The translations under genes were made by a program, and so were the position numbers. 64,000 nt of DNA, taken from positions 4,278,001 through 4,342,000 of the forward strand of contig NC_079887.1 in the NCBI RefSeq assembly GCF_029227915.1, in the 5' to 3' direction. The notes beneath the pieces are model-generated. The model worked only from the letters and a program-made list of their open reading frames with translations, was not told the DNA's origin and made no database searches. Within the stretch, counting starts at the first letter, position 1. Each line of letters begins with the position of its first letter. This stretch comes from Hydractinia symbiolongicarpus (Eukaryota; Cnidaria; Hydrozoa; Anthoathecata; Hydractiniidae). Shown here one piece after another: positions 27,601 to 38,489 of this stretch.

Positions 27601-30600
27601 CAAACGAAAACCCGCGACTTCCCGTAAATCCCGGACTCGGCCCGTATAGTCAAAAGTATACAAAGAAAGAACCCAAGGAGTAAACTCATTTCCCGAACGA
27701 TTTTTTAAATTATTTTTCCAGCACTAAAACGCATGAGACTTGTAGTTTTCAGAAATGTTTTCATTTTTGATGAGACGCTTAATGGAAGAGGTTTAATCGC
27801 CGGCAAACGAAAACCCGCGATTTCCCGGAAATCCCGGGCTTGGCCCGTATAGTCGAATGTATACAAAGAAAGTACCCAGGGAGTAAACTCATTTCCCGAA
27901 CGATTTTTTAAATTATTTTTTCACCACTAAAACGCACGAGACTTGTAGTTTTCAGAAATGTTTTCATTTTTGATGAGACGCTTAATGAAAGTGGTTTAAT
28001 CGCCGGCAAACGAAAACCCGTGATTTTCCGTAAATCCCGGGCTTGACCCGTATAGTCGAATGTATACAAAGAAATTACCCTGTGAGTAAACTCATTTCCA
28101 AAACGATTCTTTAAATTATCTTTTCACCACTAAAACGCATGAGACTTGTAGTTTTCAGAAATGTTTTCATTTTTGATGAGACGCTTAATGAAAGTGGTTT
28201 AATCGCCGGCAAACAAAAACCCGTAATTTCTCGTAAATCCCGGGCTTGGCCCGTATAGTCAAATGTATACAAAGAAAGTACCCTCTGAGTAAACTCATTT
28301 CCCGAACGATTTTTTAAGTTATTTTTTCACCACTAAAACGCATGAGACTTGTATTTTGCAAAAACGTTTTCATTTTTGATGAGACGCTGAATAAAAGAAG
28401 TTTAATCGCCGGCAAACGAAAACCTGCGATTTCCCGTAAATCCCGGGCTTGGCCCGTATAGTCGAATGTATACAAAGAAAGTACCCTGTGAGTAAACTCA
28501 TTTCCAAAACGATTTTTTAAATTATCTTTTCACCACTAAAACGCATGAGACTTGTAGTTTTCAAACATGTTTTCATTTTTGATGAGACGCTGAATAAAAG
28601 AAGTTTAATCGCCGGCAAACGAAAACCCGCGACTTCCCGTAAATCCCGGACTCGGCCCGTATAGTCAAAAGTATACAAAGAAAGAACCCAAGGAGTAAAC
28701 TCCTTTCCCGAACGATTTTTTAAATTATTTTTCCAGCACTAAAACGCATGAGACTTGTAGTTTTCAGAAATGTTTTCATTTTTGATGAGACGCTTAATGG
28801 AAGAGGTTTAATCGCCGGCAAACGAAAACCCGCGATTTCCCGGAAATCCCGGGCTTGGCCCGTATAGTCGAATGTATACAAAGAAAGTACCCAGGGAGTA
28901 AACTCATTTCCCGAACGATTTTTTAAATTATTTTTTCACCACTAAAACGCACGAGACTTGTAGTTTTCAGAAATGTTTTCATTTTTGATGAGACGCTTAA
29001 TGAAAGTGGTTTAATCGCCGGCAAACGAAAACCCGTGATTTCCCGTAAATCCCGGGCTTGGCCCGTATAGTCAAATGTATACAAAGAAAGTACCCTCTGA
29101 GTAAACTCATTTCCCGAACGATTTTTTAAATTATTTTTTCACCACTAAAACGCATGAGACTTGTAGTTTTCAGAAATGTTTTCATTTTTGATGAGACGCT
29201 TAATGAAAGTGGTTTAATCGCTGGCAAACAAAAACCCGTGATTTCCCGTAAATCCCCGGCTTGGCCCGTATAGTCAAATGTATACAAAGAAAGAACCCAG
29301 GGAGTAAACTCATTTCCCGAACGATTTTTTAAATTATTTTTTCACCACTAAAACGCATGAGACTTGTACTTTTCAAAAATGTTTTCATTTTTGATGAGAC
29401 GCTGAATAAAAGAAGTTTAATCGCCGGCAAACGAAAACCTGCGATTTCCCGTAAATCCCGGACTCGGCCCGTAAAGTCAAAAGTATACAAAAAAAGTACC
29501 CAGGGAGTAAACTTATTTCCCAAACGATTTTTTAAATTATTATTTCACCACTAAAGCCCATGAGACTTGTAGACTTTAAAAATGTTTTCATTTTTGATGA
29601 GACGCTGAATAAAAGAAGTTTAATCGCCGGCAAACGAAAACCCGCGATTTCCCGGAAATCCCGGGCTTGGCCCGTATAGTCGAATATATACAAAGAAAGT
29701 ACCCAGGGAGTAAACTCATTTCCCGAACGATTTTTTAAATTATTTTCTCACCACTAAAACGCATGAGACTTGTAGTTTTCAGAAATGTTTTCATTTTTGA
29801 TGAGACGCTTAATGAAAGTGGTTTAATCGCCGGCAAACGAAAACCCGTGATTTCCCGTAAATCCCGGGCTTGGCCCGTATAGTCAAATGTATACAAAGAA
29901 AGTACCCTCTGAGTAAACTCATTTCCCGAACGATTTTTTAAATTATTTTTTCACCACTAAAACGCATGAGACTTGTAGTTTTCAGAAATGTTTTCATTTT
30001 TGATGAGACGCTTAATGAAAGTGGTTTAATCGCCGGCAAACAAAAACCCGTAATTTCTCGTAAATCCCGGGCTTGGCCCGTATAGTCAAATGTATACAAA
30101 GAAAGTACCCTCTGAGTAAACTCATTTCCCGAACGATTTTTTAAGTTATTTTTTCACCACTAAAAGGCATGAGACTTGTAGTTTTCAAAAACGTTTTCAT
30201 TTTTGATGAGACGCTGAATAAAAGAAGTTTAATCGCCGGCAAACGAAAACCTGCGATTTCCCGTAAATCCCGGGCTTGGCCCGTATAGTCGAATGTATAC
30301 AAAGAAAGTACCCTGTGAGTAAACTCATTTCCAAAACGATTTTTTAAATTATCTTTTCACCACTAAAACGCATGAGACTTGTAGTTTTCAAACATGTTTT
30401 CATTTTTGATGAGACGCTGAATAAAAGAAGTTTAATCGCCGGCAAACGAAAACCCGCGACTTCCCGTAAATCCCGGACTCGGCCCGTATAGTCAAAAGTA
30501 TACAAAGAAAGAACCCAAGGAGTAAACTCATTTCCCGAACGATTTTTTAAATTATTTTTCCAGCACTAAAACGCATGAGACTTGTAGTTTTCAGAAATGT

Positions 30601-32200
30601 TTTCATTTTTGATGAGACGCTTAATGGAAGAGGTTTAATCGCCGGCAAACGAAAACCCGCGATTTCCCGGAAATCCCGGGCTTGGCCCGTATAGTCGAAT
30701 GTATACAAAGAAAGTACCCAGGGAGTAAACTCATTTCCCGAACGATTTTTTAAATTATTTTTTCACCACTAAAACGCACGAGACTTGTAGTTTTCAGAAA
30801 TGTTTTCATTTTTGATGAGACGCTTAATGAAAGTGGTTTAATCGCCGGCAAACGAAAACCCGTGATTTTCCGTAAATCCCGGGCTTGACCCGTATAGTCG
30901 AATGTATACAAAGAAATTACCCTGTGAGTAAACTCATTTCCAAAACGATTCTTTAAATTATCTTTTCACCACTAAAACGCATGAGACTTGTAGTTTTCAG
31001 AAATGTTTTCATTTTTGATGAGACGCTTAATGAAAGTGGTTTAATCGCCGGCAAACAAAAACCCGTAATTTCTCGTAAATCCCGGGCTTGGCCCGTATAG
31101 TCAAATGTATACAAAGAAAGTACCCTCTGAGTAAACTCATTTCCCGAACGATTTTTTAAGTTATTTTTTCACCACTAAAACGCATGAGACTTGTAGTTTT
31201 CAAAAACGTTTTCATTTTTGATGAGACGCTGAATAAAAGAAGTTTAATCGCCGGCAAACGAAAACCTGCGATTTCCCGTAAATCCCGGGCTTGGCCCGTA
31301 TAGTCGAATGTATACAAAGAAAGTACCCTGTGAGTAAACTCATTTCCAAAACGATTTTTTAAATTATCTTTTCACCACTAAAACGCATGAGACTTGTAGT
31401 TTTCAAACATGTTTTCATTTTTGATGAGACGCTGAATAAAAGAAGTTTAATCGCCGGCAAACGAAAACCCGCGACTTCCCGTAAATCCCGGACTCGGCCC
31501 GTATAGTCAAAAGTATACAAAGAAAGAACCCAAGGAGTAAACTCCTTTCCCGAACGATTTCTTAAATTATTTTTCCAGCACTAAAACGCATGAGACTTGT
31601 AGTTTTCAGAAATGTTTTCATTTTTGATGAGACGCTTAATGGAAGAGGTTTAATCGCCGGCAAACGAAAACCCGCGATTTCCCGGAAATCCCGGGCTTGG
31701 CCCGTATAGTCGAATGTATACAAAGAAAGTACCCAGGGAGTAAACTCATTTCCCGAACGATTTTTTAAATTATTTTTTCACCACTAAAACGCACGAGACT
31801 TGTAGTTTTCAGAAATGTTTTCATTTTTGATGAGACGTTTAATGAAAGTGGTTTAATCGCCGGCAAACGAAAACCCGTGATTTCCCGTAAATCCCGGGCT
31901 TGACCCGTATAGTCGAATGTATACAAAGAAATTACCCTGTGAGTAAACTCATTTCCAAAACGATTCTTTAAATTATCTTTTCACCACTAAAACGCATGAG
32001 ACTTGTAGTTTTCAAAAATGTTTTCATTTTTGATGAGACGCTGAATAAAAGAAGTTTAATCGCCGGCAAACGAAAACCCGCGACTTCCCGTATATCCCGG
32101 ACTCGGCCCGTATAGTCAAAAGTATACAAAGAAAGAACCCAGGGAGTAAAGTCATTTCCCGAACGATTTTTTAAATTATTTTTTCACCACTAAAACGCAT
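24662..32200 (+). repeat. 14-mer higher-order repeat, three copies (2639, 2842 and about 2060 bp)
   Basis: The variant ttaagttatt appears at 24662, 25677, 27301, 28316, 30143 and 31158. Within each copy the spacing is 1015 bp (5 x 203). Between copies it is 2639 (13 x 203) and then 2842 (14 x 203). The variant gcacgagacttg (25295, 27934, 28949, 30776, 31791) shows the same pattern. Copy 1 lacks one monomer relative to copy 2: near 26120-26230 the ttaatggaagagg and gcacgag monomers of copy 2 are replaced by a single fused unit. Copy 3 runs into a different monomer series after about 32000. Confidence 0.8.
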
Positions 32201-33109
32201 GAGACTTGTACTTTTCAAAAATGTTTTCATTTTTGATGAGACGCTGAATAAAAGAAGTTTAATCGCCGGCATACGAAAACCTGCGATTTCCCGTAAATCC
32301 CGGACTCGGCCCGTATGGTCAAAAGTATACAAAGAAAGTACCCAGGGAGTAAACTCATTTCCTGAGCGATTTTTTAAATTATTTTTTCACCACTAAAACG
32401 CATGAGACTTGTAGGTTTCAAAAATGTTTTCATTTTTGATGAGACGCTTAATGAAAGAGGTTTAATCGCCGGCAAACGAAAACCCGCGATTTCCCGTAAA
32501 TCCCGGGCTTGGCCCGTATAGTCGAATGTATACAAAGAAAGTACCCTGTGAGTAAACTCATTTCCAGAAAGATTTTTTAAATTATCTTTTCACCACTAAA
32601 ACGCATGAGACTTGTAGTTTTCAGAAATGTTTTCATTTTTAATGAGACGCTTAATAAAAGTGGTTTAATCGCCGGCAAACGAAAACCCGTGATTTCCCGT
32701 AAATCCTGGACTCGACCCGTATAGTCAAAAGTATACAAAGAAAGAACCCAGGGAGTAAACTCATTTCCCGAACGATTTTTTAATTTATTTTTTACCACTA
32801 AAACGCATGAGACTTATAGTTTTCCAAAATGTTTTCATTTTTGATGAGACGCTGAATAAAAGAAGTTTAATCGCCGGCAAACGAAAACCTGCGATTTCCC
32901 GTAAATCCCAGACTCGGCCCGTAAAGTCAAAAGTATACAAAAAAAGTACCCAGGGAGTAAACTCATTTCCCAAACGATTTTTTAAATTATTATTTCACCA
33001 CTAAAGCCCATGAGACTTGTAGATTTTAAAATGTTTTCATTTTTGATGAGACGCTGAATAAAAGAAGTTTAATCGCCGGCAAACGAAAACCCGCGATTTC
33101 CCGGAAATC

Positions 33110-34720
33110 CCGGGCTTGGCCCGTATAGTCGAATATATACAAAGAAAGTACCCAGGGAGTAAACTCATTTCCCGAACGATTTTTTAAATTATTTTTTCAC
33201 CACTAAAACGCATGAGACTTGTAGTTTTCAGAAATGTTTTCATTTTTGATGAGACGCTTAATGAAAGTGGTTTAATCGCCGGCAAACGAAAACCCGTGAT
33301 TTCCCGTAAATCCCGGGCTTGGCCCGTATAGTCAAATGTATACAAAGAAAGTACCCTCTGAGTAAACTCATTTCCCGAACGATTTTTTAAATTATTTTTT
33401 CACCACTAAAACGCATGAGACTTGTAGTTTTCAAAAACGTTTTCATTTTTGATGAGACGCTGAATAAAAGAAGTTTAATCGCCGGCAAACGAAAACCTGC
33501 GATTTCCCGTAAATCCCGGACTCGGCCCGTAAAGTCAAAAGTGTACAAAGAAAGTACCCAGGGAGTAAACTCATTTCCCAACCGATTTTTTAAATTATTA
33601 TTTCACCACTAAAGCCCATGAGACTTGTAAATTTTAAAAATGTTTTCATTTTTGATGAGACGCTGAATAAAAGACGTTTAATCGCCGGCAAACGAAAACC
33701 CGCAACTTCCCGTAAATCCCGGAATCGGCCCGTATAGTCAAAAGTATACAAAGAAAGTACCCAGGGAGTAAACTCATTTCCCGAACTATTTTTTAAATTA
33801 TTTTTCCACCACTAAAACGCATGAGACTTGTAGTTTTCAGAAATGTTTTCATTTTTGATGAGACGCTGAATAAAAGAAGTTTAATCGCCGGCAAACGAAA
33901 ACCCGCGATTTCCCGGAAATCCCGGGCTTGGCCCGTATAGTCGAATATATACAAAGAAAGTACCCAGGGAGTAAACTCATTTCCCGAACGATTTTTTAAA
34001 TTATTTTTTCACCACTAAAACGCATGAGACTTGTAGTTTTCAGAAATGTTTTCATTTTTGATGAGACGCTTAATGAAAGTGGTTTAATCGCCGGCAAACG
34101 AAAACCCGTGATTTCCCGTAAATCCCGGGCTTGGCCCGTATAGTCAAATGTATACAAAGAAAGTACCCTCTGAGTAAACTCATTTCCCGAACGATTTTTT
34201 AAATTATTTTTTCACAACTAAAACGCATGAGACTTGTAGTTTTCAAAAACGTTTTCATTTTTGATGAGACGCTGAATAAAAGAAGTTTAATCGCCGGCAA
34301 ACGAAAACCTGCGATTTCCCGTAAATCCCGGACTCGGCCCGTAAAGTCAAAAGTGTACAAAGAAAGTACCCAGGGAGTAAACTCATTTCCCAACCGATTT
34401 TTTAAATTATTATTTCACCACTAAAGCCCATGAGACTTGTAAATTTTAAAAATGTTTTCATTTTTGATGAGACGCTGAATAAAAGACGTTTAATCGCCGG
34501 CAAACGAAAACCCGCAACTTCCCGTAAATCCCGGAATCGGCCCGTATAGTCAAAAGTATACAAAGAAAGTACCCAGGGAGTAAACTCATTTCCCGAACTA
34601 TTTTTTAAATTATTTTTCCACCACTAAAACGCATGAGACTTGTAGTTTTCAGAAATGTTTTCATTTTTGATGAGACGCTTAATGAAAGTGGTTTAATCGC
34701 CGGCAAACGAAAACCCGTGA
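33110..34720 (+). repeat. 812-bp (4-mer) tandem duplication
   Basis: The variants cgaatatatac (33131 and 33943), the taaagtcaaaagtgtac monomer (33415 and 34227), cttgtaaattttaaaaatg (about 33625 and 34437) and cggaatcgg (33720 and 34532) recur at 812 bp (4 x 203). The preceding 32200-33110 stretch repeats monomer types seen at 22.8-23.4 kb (the accgtgat/cgacccg and ttatagttttcc types). Confidence 0.72.
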
Positions 34721-35299
34721 TTTCCCGTAAATCCCGGGCTTGGCCCGTATAGTCGAATGTATACAAAGAAAGTACCCTGTGAGTAAACTCATTTCCAAAA
34801 CGATTTTTTAAATTATCTTTTCACCACTAAAACGCATGAGACTTGTAGTTTTCAAAAATGTTTTCATTTTTGATGAGACGCTGAATAAAAGAAGTTTAAT
34901 CGCCGGCAAACGAAAACCCGCGACTTCCCGTAAATCCCGGATTCGGCCGGTATAGTCAAAAGTATACAAAGAAAGTACCCAGGGAGTAAACTCATTTCCC
35001 GAACGTTTTTTTAAATTATTTTTCCACCATTAAAACGCATGAGACTTGTAGTTTTCAGAAATGTTTTCATTTTTGATGAGACGCTTAATGAAAGTAGTTT
35101 AATCGCCGGCAAACGAAAACCCGTGATTTCCCGTAAATCCCGGGCTTGGCCCGTATAGTCGAATGTATACAAAGAAAGTACCCTGTGAGTAAACTTATTT
35201 CCAAAACGATTTTTTAAATTATCTTTTCACCACTAAAACGCATGAGACTTGTAGTTTTCAAACATGTTTTCATTTTTGATGGGACACTGAATAAAAGAA

Positions 35300-36460
35300 G
35301 TTTAATCGCCGGCAAACGAAAACCCGCGACTTCCCGTAAATCCCGGACTCGGCCCGTATAGTCAAAAGTATACAAAGAAAGAACCCAGGGAGTAAACTCA
35401 TTTCCCGAACGATTTTTTAAATTATTTTTCCACCACTAAAACGCATGAGACTTGTAGTTTTCAGAAATGTTTTCATTTTTGATGAGACGCTTAATTGAAG
35501 AGGTTTAATCGCCGGCAAACAAAAACCCGCGATTTCCCGGAAATCCCGGGCTTGGTCCATATAGTCGAATGTATACAAAGAAAGTACCCAGGGAGTAAAC
35601 TCATTTCCCGAACGATTTTTTAAATTATTTTTTCACCACTAAAACGCATGAGACTTGTAGTTTTCAGAAATGTTTTTATTTTTGATGAGACGCTTAATGA
35701 AAGTGGTTTAATCGCCGGCAAACGAAAACCCGTGATTTCCCGTAAATCCCGGGCTTGGCCCGTATAGTCGAATGTATACAAAGAAATTACCCTGTGAGTA
35801 AACTCATTTCCAAAACGATTCTTTAAATTATCTTTTCACCACTAAAACGCATGAGACTTGTAGTTTTCAAAAATGTTTTCATTTTTGATGAGACGCTGAA
35901 TAAAAGAAGTTTAATCGCCGGCAAACGAAAACCCGCGACTTCCCGTATATCCCGGACTCGGCCCGTATAGTCAAAAGTATACAAAGAAAGAACCCAGGGA
36001 GTAAACTCATTTCCCGAACGATTTTTTAAATTATTTTTTCACCACTAAAACGCATGAGACTTGTAGTTTTCAAAAACGTTTTCATTTTTGATGAGACGCT
36101 GAATAAAAGAAGTTTAATCGCCGGCAAACGAAAACCTGCGATTTCCCGTAAATCCCGGACTCGGCCCGTAAAGTCAAAAGTATACAAAGAAAGTACCCAG
36201 GGAGTAAACTCATTTCCCAAACGATTTTTTAAATTATTATTTCACCACTAAAGCCCATGAGACTTGTAGATTTTAAAAATGTTTTCATTTTTGATGAGAC
36301 GCTGAATAAAAGACGTTTAATCGCCGGCAAACGAAAACCCGCGACTTCCCGTAAATCTCGGATTCGGCCCGTATAGTCAAAAGTATACAAAGAAAGTACC
36401 CAGGGAGTAAACTCATTTCCCGAACGATTTTTTAATTTTTTTTCCATCACTAAAACGCAT
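35300..36460 (+). repeat. Segment closely matching 7.1-8.25 kb (offset 28212 bp)
   Basis: Bases about 35300-36460 reproduce about 7090-8250 in the same monomer order. Shared rare states are tgtttttatttttg (35671 and 7459), aaattaccctgtga with cgattctttaaatt (about 35785 and 7573), the taaagtc monomer with tatac (36054 and 7842), and the unusual taatttttttttccatcac (36433 and 8221). Order and rare indels agree, so this is a long-range duplicated or exchanged block, not chance similarity of neighbours. Confidence 0.72.
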
Positions 36461-37051
36461 GAGACTTGTAGTTTTCAGAAATGTTTTCATTTTTGATGAG
36501 ACGCTTAATGAAAGTGGTTTAATCGCCGGCAAACGAAAACCCGTGATTTCCCGTAAATCCAGGGCTTGGCCGTATAGTCGAATGTATACAAAGAAAGTAC
36601 CCTGTGAGTAAACTCATTTCCAAAACCATATTTTAAATTATCTTTTCACCACTAAAACGCATGAGACTTGTAGTTTTTAAAAATGTTTTCATTTTTGATG
36701 AGACGCTGAATAAAAGAAGTTTAATCGCCGGCAAACGAAAACCCGCGACTTCCCGTAAATCCCGGACTCGGCCCGTATAGTCAAAAGTATACAAAGAAAG
36801 AACCCAGGGAGTAAACTCATTTCCCGAACGATTTTTTAAATTATTTTTCCACCACTAAAACGCATGAGACTTGTAGTTTTCAGAAATGTTTTCATTTTTG
36901 ATGAGACGCCTAATGAAAGAGGTTTAATCGCCGGCAAACGAAAACCCGCGATTTCCCGGAAATCCCGGGCTTGGCCCATATAGTCGAATGTATACAAAGA
37001 AAGTACCCAGGGAGTAAACTCATTTCCCAAACGATTTTTTAAATTATTTTT

Positions 37052-38269
37052 TCACCACTAAAACGCATGAGACTTGTAGTTTTCAGAAATGTTTTCATTT
37101 TTGATGAGACGCTTAATGAAAGAGGTTTAATCGCCGGCAAACGGAAACCCGCGATTTCCTGTAAATCCCGGGCTTGGCCCGTATAGCCGAATGTATACAA
37201 AGAAAGTACCCTGAGAGTAAAGTCATTTCCAGAAGGATTTTTTAAATTATCTTTTCAACACTAAAACGCATGAGACTTGTAGTTTTCAAAAATGTTTTCA
37301 TTTTTGATGAGACGCTGAATAAAAGAAGTTTAATCGCCGGCAAACGAAAACCTGCGATTTCCCGTAAATCCCGGACTCGGCCCATATAGTCAAAAGTATA
37401 CAAAGAAAGTACCCAGGGAGTAAACTCATTTCCCGAACGATTTTTTAAATTATTTTTTCACCACTAAAACGCCTGAGACTTGTAGTTTTCAAAAATGTTT
37501 TCATTTTTGATAGGACGCTGAATAAAAGAAGTTTAATCGCCGGCAAACAAAAACCCGCGATTTCCCGTAAATCCCGGACTCGGCCCGTATAGTCAAAAGT
37601 ATACAAAGAAAGTACCCAGGGAGTAAACTCATTTCCCGAACGATTTTTTAAATTATTTTTTCACCACTAAAACGCATGAGACTTGTAGTTTTCAGAAATG
37701 TTTTCATTTTTGATGAGACGCTTAATGAAAGAGGTTTAATCGCCGGCAAACGGAAACCCGCGATTTCCTGTAAATCCCGGGCTTGGCCCGTATAGCCGAA
37801 TGTATACAAAGAAAGTACCCTGAGAGTAAAGTCATTTCCAGAAGGATTTTTTAAATTATCTTTTCAACACTAAAACGCATGAGACTTGTAGTTTTCAAAA
37901 ATGTTTTCATTTTTGATGAGACGCTGAATAAAAGAAGTTTAATCGCCGGCAAACGAAAACCTGCGATTTCCCGTAAATCCCGGACTCGGCCCATATAGTC
38001 AAAAGTATACAAAGAAAGTACCCAGGGAGTAAACTCATTTCCCGAACGATTTTTTAAATTATTTTTTCACCACTAAAACGCCTGAGACTTGTAGTTTTCA
38101 AAAATGTTTTCATTTTTGATAGGACGCTGAATAAAAGAAGTTTAATCGCCGGCAAACAAAAACCCGCGATTTCCCGTAAATCCCGGACTCGGCCCGTATA
38201 GTCAAAAGTATACAAAGAAAGTACCCAGGGAGTAAACTCATTTCCCGAACGATTTTTTAAATTATTTTT
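37052..38269 (+). repeat. 609-bp (3-mer) tandem duplication
   Basis: Bases 37052-37660 and 37661-38269 appear identical or nearly so, with markers aaacggaaacc (37142 and 37751), gtatagccgaatg, ctgagagtaaagtc, ccagaaggat, ttttcaacac and gcctgagacttg with gatagg, all 609 bp apart. This is where the gatagg monomer type first appears in the window. A third, partial copy of the same trimer sits at about 40768-41150. Confidence 0.8.
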
Positions 38270-38489
38270 TCACCACTAAAACGCATGAGACTTGTAGTTT
38301 TCAAAAATGTTTTCATTTTTGATGAGACGCTGAATAAATGAAGTTTAATCGCCGGCAAACGAAAACCCGCCATTTCCCGTAAACCCCAGACTCGGCCCGT
38401 ATAGTCAAAAGTATACAAAGAAAGTACCCAGGAAGTAAACTCATTTCCCGAACGATTTTTTATATTATTTTTTCACCACTAAAACGCAT

